NCBI GenBank assembly: GCA_030220185.1 | Contig: JASPKZ010001240.1 | Location: 248,001 to 312,000 of the forward strand | Direction of reading: 5' to 3' | Source of the DNA: Diploptera punctata | Taxonomy: Eukaryota > Arthropoda > Insecta > Blattodea > Blaberidae | DNA length: 64,000 nucleotides | Shown: positions 41,743 through 51,984 of the stretch, piece after piece | Layout: each line of letters starts with the position of its first letter | Numbering within the stretch: the first letter of the stretch is position 1 | Program-made: the position numbers and the translations under genes | Notes under the pieces: model-generated | Told to the model about the DNA's origin: nothing | The model's database searches: none | The model's input: the letters and a program-made list of their open reading frames with translations, nothing else

Positions 41743-42501
41743 AGTATCAATGAAATTTGAAAATGTATGAGGTGAGTCAATAAAAATATGTTCTCCACTC
41801 ACTATTAATAATATAACCTCATAATGTTTACTTCCCAATATTAATTTAAATGAGGTAAGAATGTTTAATAAATACAAACTCAATTATTAAAATGTTAATT
41901 GTTCAGGCACACTACTTCATGCATTGGTAAGTTGAGAAACACTGAATATAATTTACAGAATTAACTGCAAATGCAATTAATATTTGAAGAGAAAATTGTT
42001 TACCCAAACTGGGATTTGAACCCAAAATCTCTGGTTTTATATACCAGCACATTAGACCACTATGCTACCTGGGCACCACACTTTAAATGGAAATTTTTCT
42101 CTCTATTACATAATCAAATGCTCCTGAGGCCTTGAACCTTCGTCCTACACATGATCTTGAGGCTTCATATTCAAGAAGACTTTAAATGGAATTTTAACAA
42201 ATTTAAAGTTCAATAAAAAAATCGCAATATAAGCTTTACTGACTATAATAGTAAATTTATCACTCACACTGAAAGACAAATTAATATTCGAAGAGAAAAC
42301 ATTTTTGCCCAAATTTGAACCCAAGGTCTCTGGTTTTACATATCAGTAAATTAGACCACTATGCTATCTGGACACACTTTGTATAGAAATTTGTCTCTCT
42401 CTTATACAGTCCTTTGTGCCTGAGGCCAAGAACCTTTATTCTTAAATTAATGAGTCATTTTTTAACATCTTACCTCATATTTTATGTTTCTTCAAACACG
42501 G

Positions 42502-42539
42502 GAACTAGTTTTCGAGAGAAGGATCTCTCTCATTTTCAA
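42502..42539 (-). ncRNA. Hammerhead-like ribozyme with U3-A8 core
   Basis: TTGAAAA, one base, stem II GAGAGA/TCTCTC, GAAA, palindromic AACTAGTT, then C. Different subfamily from 23946 but the same paired core change. Confidence 0.6.
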
Positions 42540-42769
42540 CCGACATTATGACTACCAGATTTTCGTTGGAATCTCCATCAATAACATTTGAAAAAACCTT
42601 TAGAATTGACAATTTGGGAGAAGATATATATTCAGAAGAACAAATTTAGATCCATGAATTTCAAGATTCCTGATGAACGTGACCTCATCTCAAAAGTTCA
42701 TCAAATCAACACCAGATGGCAACGTTATTGATGGAGATTCCAATGAAAATCCGGTAGTCATAATGTTGG

Positions 42770-42807
42770 TTGAAAATGATAGAGATCCTTCTCTCGAAAA
42801 CTAGTTC
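42770..42807 (+). ncRNA. Hammerhead-like ribozyme with U3-A8 core
   Basis: Partner of 42502-42539. Stem II GATAGA/TCTCTC has one mismatch. Confidence 0.58.
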
Positions 42808-43173
42808 TCGTGTTTAAAGAAACATAAAATATGAGGTAAGATGTTAAAAAATGATTCATTAATTTACGAATTAAGAACCTCATAATGTTATTTCCCATAT
42901 TTAACTATGAACCTTTATTCTACACGTCATCTTGAGACTTCTTAACCATTAAAGCCTATATTGTGAGCTTTTATTTAAATTTATCTCTCACACTGAGGAA
43001 CAAATTAATATTTGCCAAAATATGTGTATTGTATTAAATAGTAAATAAATATTTGAAGAGAAAAATTATACACTCAGACTGGGTTTGAATCCAGGACCTT
43101 TGACTTTCTAGGCCAATGCTCTACCACTGAGCTACCTGTAAAACTCCAATCTAAACGCAATTTTTTCTCTTAT

Positions 43174-43518
43174 CCGATTGAGGGTCTTTCCACTTTTCAG
43201 CGGTTGCCCTTTTACCAGCCGGCTGCTTGCCCTTCACATCCACATGTGTCAATCACAGAGGTAGATGATCAACAGCCAGTGTAGGGGTGACATGTGGTTA
43301 GCATGTCGAGTCCCCCAGCCGTTATAGCTGGTTCCTCAACCTGGAGCCGCTACTTATTGTAGCTACCCAATTGCCTCACGATGCTGGGTGGGCACCGGTC
43401 CCATACTGGCCGAAATACCATGAGAAAATTTCTTCCCCCATGGAGACTCGAACCAACGCAAGTCCCGTAGCTCTGCGCCAAGGCTTCCTATCTTAACCGC
43501 TCAGCTACGGCGCAGGAC
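43174..43518 (-). repeat. SINE-B, full length, nested in SINE-A
   Basis: The minus head GTCCTGCGCCGTAGCTGAGC with B-box GGTTCGAGTCTCC is intact. Flanked by the 13-bp duplication TTTTTTCTCTTAT (43161-43173, 43519-43531). Best copy of the family in the window. Confidence 0.9.
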
Positions 43519-43724
43519 TTTTTTCTCTTATACATTGTTAATTCTTGAGTGCCAAATGCTACGAGCATTTGCTCAATCACGCAAATGGCAGCTTCTTAAG
43601 AAGACATTTATTTGGAATTTAAATACTACTTATAGAAGCTAGTAGGGCTTCTTTCGATGTTTTTATTATTAATTTAACATTTCTCACTGAAGTATACCTA
43701 ACAAGATGAAAATAACCAAAAGTG

Positions 43725-44850
43725 AAGAATGCAGCTAATCCTGTCAACCAGATTCAAGAATGGATCAGCAACATCTGCTATATTGTGAAAAACTTTCCAG
43801 AACCCTTCAACAATTCAACTACCTAAGTGGACTATCTGAGACACAAGAAGCAAAATGGTCCTTTAGGATCCCAACTGCAAGCATTAGAAAACAATAAAAT
43901 TTAATAAGAATACAAAAAATCTTGTTAGTATTCACATAATGCATTATCATAAGTAATGCCACAAGTGATTTCCAATTTATCTAGAGAATTTGGAAATCAA
44001 GATTGGCATTTGTTAGGACTATTTAACGAATAAAATTAAGCTGTTTACTCACAAATCATTATTTAACTATAGTTATTTTAAAATATTTATATATTAATGT
44101 AAACGGCGATGTTTGAAAACAAATGAGAAGCGATAGGTACGCTTCATCTGCTTCTTTTGTTTATCACTACAACCAGATCATACTATTTATTGCCAAAGGA
44201 ACGCAATATTGTAAGAATGCTCTCTAGTGGAGAAGAAATGAAACACATCAAACCATATATTAATTCATTTCTGATGTCGTATGATGTAAATATGACAATT
44301 ATATTTTTCTGGATTGTTACCTGGGAAAAAATACATTTAAGAAAGTGCAAACAGTGGTTTCTTTTTTTGGTGGTATAATCAATTGCTACAAATGTTTTTA
44401 TATTAACTCCTGCATGCGGCATGTGTTGACATTCATGCACTATATATACAATCTGGTAGCCGTATTTCTCACAGGCTCAAGTCACTGCAAAATAATGGTC
44501 AGACCTGTTCAGAATATTAAAAAGGAGGAGCCTTCTTTAATATGGTAATTATAATGACGACTTTTATTATTAATTTAATACTTCTCATAGAAGGATAAAT
44601 TATATTTGAAGAGAAAAATTTTTCTCTTCAAATATGGTAATTATAACACTGATAAACATTTCGTGAAAAACGACTCTGATTGGTTGTAAAACAGAAATCA
44701 TTGAAACGTGATTGGCCATTGAGTCCCATTTGGGGCACGAGTTAAATAGTCATTGTCTGCTACAAGCAATACGTCGGTTGTAGATTCAACATCAATACAG
44801 AAATACTTAGCTTTTTTTTTATTTATTTCACGATTTCTCTAGGAATGTGA
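43725..44850. other. No recognisable gene
   Basis: AT-rich; short frames near 44160-44550 have no domain. A small self-complementary GAAGAGAAAAATTTTTCTCTTC lies at 44610-44631. Confidence 0.45.
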
Positions 44851-44854
44851 TTAA

Positions 44855-45050
44855 CTAACTTACTTACTGGCACAATCAAACCCATAGGTTCATGGCCACA
44901 TGGACATAAGCTCTTCATACATCCTTATCCTGAACTAATGTTTTCTAATCATCCCCTGTATAATCTACTTCCCTCAAATGATGGTTAATATTATTCACAC
45001 ATCTCATTCAGTCTACCTACTGGGATTTTTCCCCTCTGGATTTCCTACAA
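44855..45050 (-). mobile_element. RTE-like LINE 3' end
   Basis: Minus strand: the DYTG-DD/N-W block and VRMA-type C-terminus are degenerate, but the 3' UTR TTACTGGCACAATCAAACCC and the CCCTGTATAATCTACTTCCC segment match 47810 and 51985. Confidence 0.65.
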
Positions 45051-45247
45051 TATGTTTTACAAAAATTGTCTGTATGTGAGCAATCTTTTATCAATTATTA
45101 TTTCATTCTTTTTTCACTGTCCTAAATTAGACTTTCTTCATTATTAGATTACCAGATAAAATAATTCTTCCTCCGTTGTGAGCTCCAGATGCAGCAATTC
45201 CTACATATTCAAAACTGATATGTTGAAATGCAAACTATCAGTCTTTT

Positions 45248-45674
45248 TCTTCTTCTTCTTCATCTTCCTTCCAAGTATTAGGCCAAGGCCTGTTACAATC
45301 CTATAGAAAATTTTCCCTCCAGCGTACCTCGGGAAATTCTCGTATAAGACTTGAAAGCATAATAATAGTCCCTTCAATTGGTTGCTGGCCAAAGGAAGGC
45401 AAGACCAGTGATGGGGCTGCCATCTTATAGCCTCTGGTCAGGCTTTTCTGGAGAAGAAAAGAAAATAAAGGAAAGAAGAAATGGAAGAAATGAAAGACTC
45501 CCTAGTCCTCGGATGCCCTAATAGTGTCAGGGTCGAAAAAACAAGAGTTAACCAAGAGAGGTTAGACAGTATAGTTAAAAGAGTGCAAAACACAAGTAAG
45601 TGGAAGATGTGTTTTGCACAGCTTGGGCACCTTGTGGTCGCCATCCACATATCCCCTAGATGAGGACCCCTGAG
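45248..45674 (-). repeat. LINE-tailed repeat (family F-tail), minus copy
   Basis: Closely matches 9680-10105, including the antisense 60-codon frame (45481-45663, ALGCPNS- and KRVQNTSKWK-containing) and the GAA-repeat tail at 45248-45262. It ends at CCTGAGG, abutting the Tigger terminus. Confidence 0.75.
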
Positions 45675-45888
45675 GGTAAAGCTACTTATTCACTGTTCCC
45701 TTATTCGTGGGTTAAAAAATGTCGACACAGTTCCTGTATTTGCAAGTAAAAATGTATTTATTCGCGGATCCAGTCGGTATATTAGAAGGATTGGTAACCT
45801 TTATTAACGCATCGGCAACTTTTTTTACTGCAGGCACATGCCAAGGTGTTTTACAAAGAGTGATTCAAACCAAATGGTCAAATTAATA

Positions 45889-46170
45889 AAGTGATCCCAC
45901 AACAGGCCCGGGGGCCCTTGGGGTAGTAGGAGGTTAAGGCTCCCACTTTTTTCTAGACACTTTATGTCAGCCGGGTTGTCAGCCCTGCGTGACGGCCGCC
46001 TTTACCCCCAGAACAAGACTCTGGTACTCATTTCCGTTAGAGGCTGAGTCGACCCCAGGGCCATAGTGCCGCCAGAGGGTTTGGGTCAGTTTAAAAATCC
46101 TGACCCCAACGGGACTTGAACCCTCGACCCTCCGGCTTGTAGCTCAGTGCGTTAACCACTACGCTACGGC
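45889..46170 (-). repeat. SINE-C, full length, nested in Tigger
   Basis: Intact tRNA-like head (minus GCGTAGCGTAGTGG..B-box GGGTTCAAGTCCC), 12-bp duplication GTCAAATTAATA at 45877-45888 and 46171-46182. Confidence 0.9.
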
Positions 46171-46364
46171 GTCAAATTAATACCAAAGTAAAACTAACCT
46201 TATTGTCACTAAGTCTAAAGTTCGTTGTTAAAAGCCACCACCGTCGTCCATTGATAAGTGCCGCCCTCGCCACGATAGGTGTTTTATTGTTTCAACTCTT
46301 CATTCATTGCAATAATTTTGATTGAATAACACATGTCCCTTCTGCTTTGTTGCCAATTTATAAT

Positions 46365-46640
46365 GCCTAGCAAAAGGAAAGAAAATTGGTTCCGAAGCAG
46401 AAAAAGTAGTGTTGCCGCATAAAGTAAAAATAGAAATGCTTGACCATTTACGCATTGGCGAGTCGTTTGCATCTATATCATGCTGTTTCAATTTTAATAA
46501 ATCAGCTGTACGATTCATCAAGAAATCCGAAGACAAAATAAGGAATTCTATCGCTGAATTCACAGCTGAATATCAATCTGAATTGAAATACCTTTTAAAA
46601 GCGGCAAAACAGAAAAAAAAAAAAAAAAAGGTAAGTTCTT
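46365..46640 (+). pseudogene. Tigger transposase N-terminus (psq/CENP-B helix-turn-helix)
   Basis: A frame with HKVKIEMLDHLRIGESFASI, SCCFNFNKSAVRFIKKSEDK and IRNSIAEFTAE matches the N-terminal helix-turn-helix of pogo/Tigger and Jerky-type transposases (K..IL..L..GES...I...F..N.STVR.I.K.E..IR). It ends in a poly-A tract. The catalytic part is deleted. Confidence 0.78.
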
Positions 46641-46854
46641 TAAGCCCTTGCCTAAGTCTGACAGTAATAATTAATAGAAATTATTCAAAATCTCTCATCA
46701 ATTGATTTTATTTTGATAATTTGAATTTTATTTTTGAACCTGGAACATATCCCTATATACCCATACAAATTACCATTCTATATTCACGGTTTTTGTATTT
46801 GCGGCATATTTGCAGAACATATCCCCTGGGAATAAGGAGCTTTTACTGTATTTA

Positions 46855-47290
46855 AAACAAACTGCAGGCAATAATTTAAACCTTTGTACAGTATGTGATT
46901 GTTCAATAGCTTTAAAGTACTCTGTTATTTGATTGACGACACCTAGTTATATGTTAAAGTCATGTTTCATGTTCTCTCAATAATAGTTGGTTTAAATTGT
47001 TTGTTGTAAAATGAAGGTCCTGAAATAAAAACCATTACTTTTAATGTCGTAAATTTAAGAGAAAAATTAAATATCAAAGAATATGTTAGACTAACACCCG
47101 ACTTGAATATAGTGTTGATACAATTAGGTTTTAAGTTTTTGTGGCCAGATGTCTACGGAGCAGATGTAAACAGTGATTGTAACGACGAAAAAGCGCGCTT
47201 CACAAGCGGATAAACCTTGCGAGTACATCGACACGCAATTACGGTTTCATAACAGATTTGTTTAACAACAATGAAATGCAATACTGACAA
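46855..47290. other. No recognisable gene
   Basis: AT-rich flank with no domain, repeat match or splice-supported frame. Confidence 0.4.
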
Positions 47291-47295
47291 TAATA

Positions 47296-47397
47296 ATGAA
47301 ATTAATAATGACAATAATAATAATAATAATATAATAGTAATACTAATACTACTACTACTAATAATAATAAATAATGCTAATACTATTAATGAATACC

Positions 47398-47436
<39 letters not shown>

Positions 47437-47490
47437 AATAATATAATAAAAATAAATAATACTAATATTTATAATAAATACCAATAATAA
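47296..47490. repeat. AAT/ACT-rich simple repeat
   Basis: Long irregular run of AAT with ACT and AATACC variants. Confidence 0.95.
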
Positions 47491-47499
47491 TCTCTAATC

Positions 47500-47720
47500 G
47501 CCGTGTGAGGGTTCTCCTTCAATAACGTTTTATAAACGGTTATAATTGTCTGTATTTCTCCCGAACGAAATCTTTTCCTCTGTTTATGATTCTTCACAGG
47601 AGACATTCTGGAAGGACCTGGCATAGAATTATCGGACATCTTTTCAGAAAGGGATACTGCACTTATTAAAAAAACAATTGCACACGCCTGCTAAATATAT
47701 CACATTCACTACTGTAGGCT
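47500..47720 (-). pseudogene. Transposase-like N-terminal fragment
   Basis: Minus strand from ATG near 47643: MSDNSMPGPSRMSPVKNHKQ followed by RKRFRSGEIQTIITVYKRY. A basic stretch plus RSGE.Q.I.NVYK is seen at the start of a group of insect DDE transposases. Only about 40 codons remain before the simple repeat, so the family is uncertain. Confidence 0.4.
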
Positions 47721-47808
47721 CAACACTTATTAAATTTTACTGAACATAACGCTTCATCAATAGCACATAAGTGATACTGAGTGAAAAAACAAGAACTTGT
47801 GTTGTAAT

Positions 47809-48315
47809 AACTAACTAACTAACTAACTAACTCACTGGCACAATCGAAACAGTAGAGTCATGGCCGTGCGGACATAAGCTCTCCATATATCCCTATCCTG
47901 AGCTAATGTTTTCCAATCATTCCCTGTATAATCTACTTCACTCAAATCATAGTTAATGTTATTCTCCCACCTCATTCTTGGTCTACCAACTGGGTGTTTT
48001 CCCTCTGGTTTTCCTATAAGAAGTTTCCATGCACCTCTTTCATTCCCCATTCGTGCCACATGTCCTGTCCATCGCAGTCTACGATACTTAACTGTTCTTA
48101 TTATATCTGGCTTCCTATAAAGACCATGTTGTTCACTGTTATGTAGTCTTCTCCATTCAACTGTCTGTTCATCTGTCTTTGGTCCAAAAATTTTCCTAAG
48201 AACTTCATTCTCAAATACTCATAATCTCCTTTCTTCCCTTAAAGCAAGAGTCCATGTTTCGTATCCATATAATATAACTGGTACAATAATAGTTTTATAT
48301 ATTTTCATTTTTTAC
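47809..48315 (-). mobile_element. RTE-like LINE 3' end, 0.5 kb
   Basis: Minus frame 48059-47832 reads MARMGNERGAWKLLIGKPEG, GRPRMRWENNINYDLSEVDY, TGNDWKTLAQDRDIWRAYVR. Upstream the post-RT region continues to about 48315 in broken frames (GRRRWTGHV-type block, ETWTL-type residues). The tail is an AACT microsatellite at 47809-47832, so this family ends in a tetranucleotide repeat. Confidence 0.82.
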
Positions 48316-48741
48316 GTTTTTTTTAAAGGACAAGAGTCTCTGACTATATCGTAATATTGTGAATAATGCTGATGTGGGATTTCCCACCAGACACTTGCAA
48401 CGCAACCAATGACGCGCCAGCATTTTAAATGAAGGGGACGGCTGGCTTACTGCTTTGCTCCGAAGACATATAGAATTTGGTATAGCCTACCTCTTAAAAA
48501 TGTCTTCGCATTATTTTAAACAATCATTCAGGTGCCTGGAAAAAAAGAGGTATTCTGAAAAGTACTTATTCTTTAATTGGTAGAAAAAACCTTAATGAAT
48601 AAAAATCTACCTTTCCAACTGAAGCATTGCCATAGGTCTAGGCCTTATTGGAGAAAGGACTCACGGACTGCAATGCCTATTGGGAAATCCAGCCCAGTTC
48701 TAGAGATAGGAGTTTGTACTCTAGGTAACATAATTGATATA

Positions 48742-49894
48742 CAGCAAAACTTGTTTAATCCAGAATGTGAATAATGCGGAAATCTGTCCAATGTGAACAA
48801 ATTTATTGGTCCCGACGAAATAATAGTAATTTTACGTGTATTTATTTTGCATTAAATGGAATCTGTCCAACGAGGAAACGGGAGGATATTTCTATACAAT
48901 TCATGAATAAAATTTTTAAAGCGGAAAGACAGAGAGAGAAATAAATTAGTTTCCACTTCATTGAATACCCGTTAGGCCAAAAAAACAATAAGGAATGATT
49001 CCTGCCGCCGGATGAATTCTTCCTGTACCTGAAATTTTCTATCGGCCTCACTGCACACCCATTATGCGAAATATTGATACTGTACCTGTCTTACAAATAA
49101 CAATGTAAAATCTTAAATTAATTTAAATTCTGAGACCGATCTTTCACAGGTAGCGTTCTGAATTTACGGAATAAAGATGGCTAAAACATATTTTTGATTG
49201 TCATTAAATGAAAAAGTGAAAGTGATTGAAGATAAAAAAAAACTCAGTGCCCGAAATAATGACTAAATTTAAATATTTAAAAAACTCAAGTTTATGAGAC
49301 TTTAAAACACAACAAAAAAAATGAATGGATGTGCAAGGAAACGATCAAAAGAAGAGAAAGCTAAAAAAAAAATAATAATAAATCAACAAAATATTGTGGG
49401 AGTGTTTTACAAGTGCACGATAAAAATCTCCAAATTTCTGGATCGGTACTCCAAAGTTAAGCTCTAACTGTTGCTAAATCCTTAGGGAATAACGATTTCA
49501 AGACATCTTCATGTTGGCTGGAGAGTTTTATACGACGGCACAATGTAGTGTGGATTCAAATTTGCGGGGAATCAAAGGATGTGGACAAAAGTGTAGTTAG
49601 TGAGCTGAAACCGAAACTGCATACTATAATTTCAGAATACGCACCTAAGAGACAGTTTTAACGCTGACAAAATGGGACTATTTTTTCGTGCGTTACCGTC
49701 GAAGTCGCTCGTACATACTATACTTCACTTTTGATCGGCAGTGGAACTACAATTAATCCAAGAACCATAAAAAGACATATACGGTACTCTATAACCAACA
49801 AATATTAATAAGTTTTAGTTTTTTTATAATGCGGAAATTTGTCTAATGAAAAGAAATTGGTCCCATGCGGTTCCGCTTTGAGCAAGTTTTACTG
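48742..49894 (+). mobile_element. Tigger (pogo-like) remnant, 1.15 kb
   Basis: Termini CAGCAAAACTTGTTTAATCC and AGCAAGTTTTACTG, flanked by TA at 48740-48741 and 49895-49896. The interior holds the degenerate first half of a transposase; the DDE region is gone. Confidence 0.78.
49195..49715 (+). pseudogene. Tigger transposase fragment
   Basis: Scattered frames give SLNEKVKVIED (psq domain), then ALTVAKSLGNNDFKTSSCWL, ESFIRRHNVVW, CGESKDVDKS, SELKPKLHTIISEY and NADKMGLFFRALPSKSL. These are in the correct order for the CENP-B-type helix-turn-helix and start of the DDE domain (N-A-D-E-T-G-L-F-F-R; here E-T is K-M, removing a catalytic-region residue). Confidence 0.75.
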
Positions 49895-49964
49895 TATTTC
49901 CTCTTAACTAACTCCATTGTGCAACAGGCATGGATGGCCCTTGGGGTAACAACCAACCAACTGC

Positions 49965-50222
49965 TGGCCTCACATCCACATGTATTAATACAGAGGTGGA
50001 CCATCATGTGGTCAGACATTATTGCTGGTTTATTCAAAACCGGAGCTGCTACTTATTCCAGCTACCCAAATTCCTCACCATGCTGGGTGTGCACTAGTTA
50101 CACACAGGCCAAAATTCCATAAGAAAATGTATTCCGCCATGGGGACTTGAACCAACTAGCTCAAGTTCCATAGCTCTGCGCCAAGGTATCATGCATTAAC
50201 TTCTCGACTACGGCGCGAGACT
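49965..50222 (-). repeat. SINE-B copy
   Basis: Minus head at the right end (CTGCGCCAAGGTATCATGC, CGACTACGGCGCGAGAC), with a body sharing CATTATTGCTGG and CTACTTATTCCAGCTACCC with the family. Confidence 0.75.
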
Positions 50223-50349
50223 TTTTTCCTCCTAACATTTTATAAAAATAAAGTACCTTCATCCAACGTGGAAAAATATGGATTATATACACCAGATAAA
50301 TTAACTGGAATAGTATTTTAATTAAAGTGAGCAAATACATAAATTATAT

Positions 50350-50800
50350 ATGACATCAGATATAGCGGAGAAGGAGTCCTTCGGTACGGTGTACCTGACG
50401 GAAGAGGCAACTACATCTACTGCCTTGTAGATTGACAAACGGGCCGATGGGTTTCGTTAGTCCTGCAAGACAACCCATCTGACAACTCCGAAATAAAACG
50501 GGGCAGGCTGAGCTCTGGAGCTGGGTGAAGGCGATCGGTCTAGGGAGGAAACCCCGAATAATAAACTCGCCATTAAAACGGGCTAGCAACCCCTTCAAAG
50601 GTGTATCTTATACATTACTCGCAGTCCCAAGGATCAAAGACGGAAAGAAAATACAAAAATGCTAAGATTGCACATCCAATACGTCTTCCTCCGAGGAGTA
50701 ATTTTGGAAATAAACAGGATGAAAATCCTACAAAGTATGATTAAGAAGAGGAAGATATAATGACATGGAGGGGCACATGTCGCTGTGTCCAGGGATTATT
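50350..50800 (+). mobile_element. Possible 5' region of a LINE
   Basis: A less AT-rich block. The plus strand gives broken frames with PPRSNFGNKQDENPTKYD and EEEDIMTWRGTCRC-like residues resembling sequence just upstream of a LINE endonuclease ORF. No endonuclease follows. Low confidence. Confidence 0.3.
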
Positions 50801-50804
50801 ATAT

Positions 50805-51280
50805 GGCTGTGTCCTTAATATATGGCTACTAATATAGTACTAATATAATACTAGTTCTGGTTCCGATATGTTCAAAACGTATTAGCAAAAGAATTTGGAT
50901 ATTGATAACCGGTTGGTTCTCTATGATTGGTGACGATGTTGGCAGCTCTGTAAATGATAATCATACTGCTGAAAACCCCTGTTTACGGACACTTGATAGA
51001 AATAATGTTGAGTCATGATGACTAAGCATTCTTATGTTGCGTTGCATGATGCGCAATAAATTTCTTCAGCTTCTTTGTTCTTTCATCTCGGGACGCGGTA
51101 GTGAAGATTAGTCGTTTACTACGGAGGAATTTATTCGTCATATTGTGGATAATATTTATACTAATTCTCAAGAAGATATAGTTAGTGTTTTTAATAAAAG
51201 GTGGGTATTATAAAATATACGATATGTTATTAAATAGATTGTTTTATTCAAGTTGCATACGGGACAAAGCCATGGAATAC
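50805..51280. other. No recognisable feature
   Basis: AT-rich spacer between the LINE-like block and the fold-back region. Confidence 0.4.
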
Positions 51281-51284
51281 TTGC

Positions 51285-51925
51285 ACAATCTAAATCGTAG
51301 TTTCAACATTGATTTGAACAAAAATTAAATATATGTTTATCTTAAAACAATATTACCATTTATTCTAAATTGCTGCGTGAACGGTAAATTGTTCACTAGT
51401 TTTCATTTGCGATGTTACAAGTACCGGTAGTCATCCTAACACGTTTCTAAAAAATGTTAAACTAAAAATAAAAAAACAGTGGATAATCAGAATAATGCAT
51501 CATCCAAGTTTTAGCGAATTACGAAGCTGTTGAGAATGTTCTCATGAAAGGTGCTGTTTTTTTTTGTTATATAGATTCCCACCGGTCGTATCTAGCTAGC
51601 ATACACCGAAAATTACCATGACTGAAATTCATATACCACATAATAATTATCAACACATTTTCATGAGAACATTCTCGACAGCTTCGTAATTCGCAAAAAT
51701 GGTTAGAGGATGCATTATTCTGATTATCCACTGTTTTATTAACATTTTTTAGAAAGGTGTTAGGACGACTACCAGTACATGCAACATCATATATGAAAAT
51801 TAGTGACCAATTTACCGGTCACGCTGCAATTTAGAAGGTAATATTGTTTTAACATAAACATGATGTATTTAGTTTTTGTTGAGATCAATGCTGAAACTAC
51901 AATTTAGATTGCACTCCTACACCTA
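51285..51925. repeat. Fold-back repeat, arms about 260 bp
   Basis: Left arm 51285-51545 (CTAAATCGTAGTTTCAACAT..GAGAATGTTCTCATGAAA) is mirrored at 51657-51925. A 110-bp unique centre has no ORF. It is probably a long-TIR DNA element. Confidence 0.75.
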
Positions 51926-51984
51926 ATGATTCGATTTTGCTGGTTAACGAATTTGAACTTACTTTTTAAATTGATTGTTATATG

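Larger units (their letters stand above)
41515..41849. mobile_element. 335-bp PLE inverted pair nested in another PLE
   Basis: A fold-back flanked by the 13-bp duplication ATGAGGTAAGAAT (41502-41514, 41850-41862), which is the conserved terminal motif of the outer PLE. Holds hammerhead-like motifs on each strand and an extra partial 3' piece in the middle. Confidence 0.85.
40791..41888. mobile_element. PLE inverted pair with a second PLE pair nested in it
   Basis: Outer pair: minus half to about 41225, plus half from about 41230. Both have TIWEK/KIYTQKNKE-type tails and hammerhead-like motifs. The 12-bp duplication AAAATGTTAATT flanks the whole (40779-40790, 41889-41900). The outer right end is split by the nested pair at 41515-41849. 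Confidence 0.85.
42443..42908. mobile_element. 466-bp PLE inverted pair in SINE-A unit 2
   Basis: Flanked by GAACCTTTATTCT (42430-42442, 42909-42921). The neighbouring unit shows the undisturbed site near 42138. The arms share a short endonuclease-tail remnant (LTIWEKIYIQKNKF-like) and hammerhead-like motifs. Confidence 0.88.
41965..43720 (-). repeat. Tandem SINE-A units (three), with two insertions
   Basis: Units start at the motif GAAGAGAAAA at 41986, 42290 and 43055, about 290-300 bp apart once the PLE insertion is discounted. Each has a minus-strand tRNA-like head (B-box read as GGGTTCAAATCCCAG in unit 1) and a tail with ATCTTGAGGCTTC and AGAAGACTTTAAATGGAATT. Unit 2 holds the PLE at 42443-42908, unit 3 the SINE-B at 43174-43518. 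Confidence 0.75.
45675..46848 (+). mobile_element. Tigger (pogo-like) remnant
   Basis: Right end GGAATAAGGAGCTTTTACTG then TA (46849-46850). The left end GTAAAGCTACTTATTC is its imperfect inverted partner and has lost its first bases to the neighbouring repeat. Carries the psq-type DNA-binding N-terminus and a nested SINE-C. Confidence 0.72.

Noticed and set aside
41965..43060. CRISPR-like array from regularly spaced repeats
   Set aside because: The repeated units are tRNA-derived SINE sequence in eukaryotic DNA; there are no short repeats with unique spacers or cas genes.
50356..50598. 80-codon minus frame
   Set aside because: The plus strand shows a better LINE-like context, and the frame has no domain.
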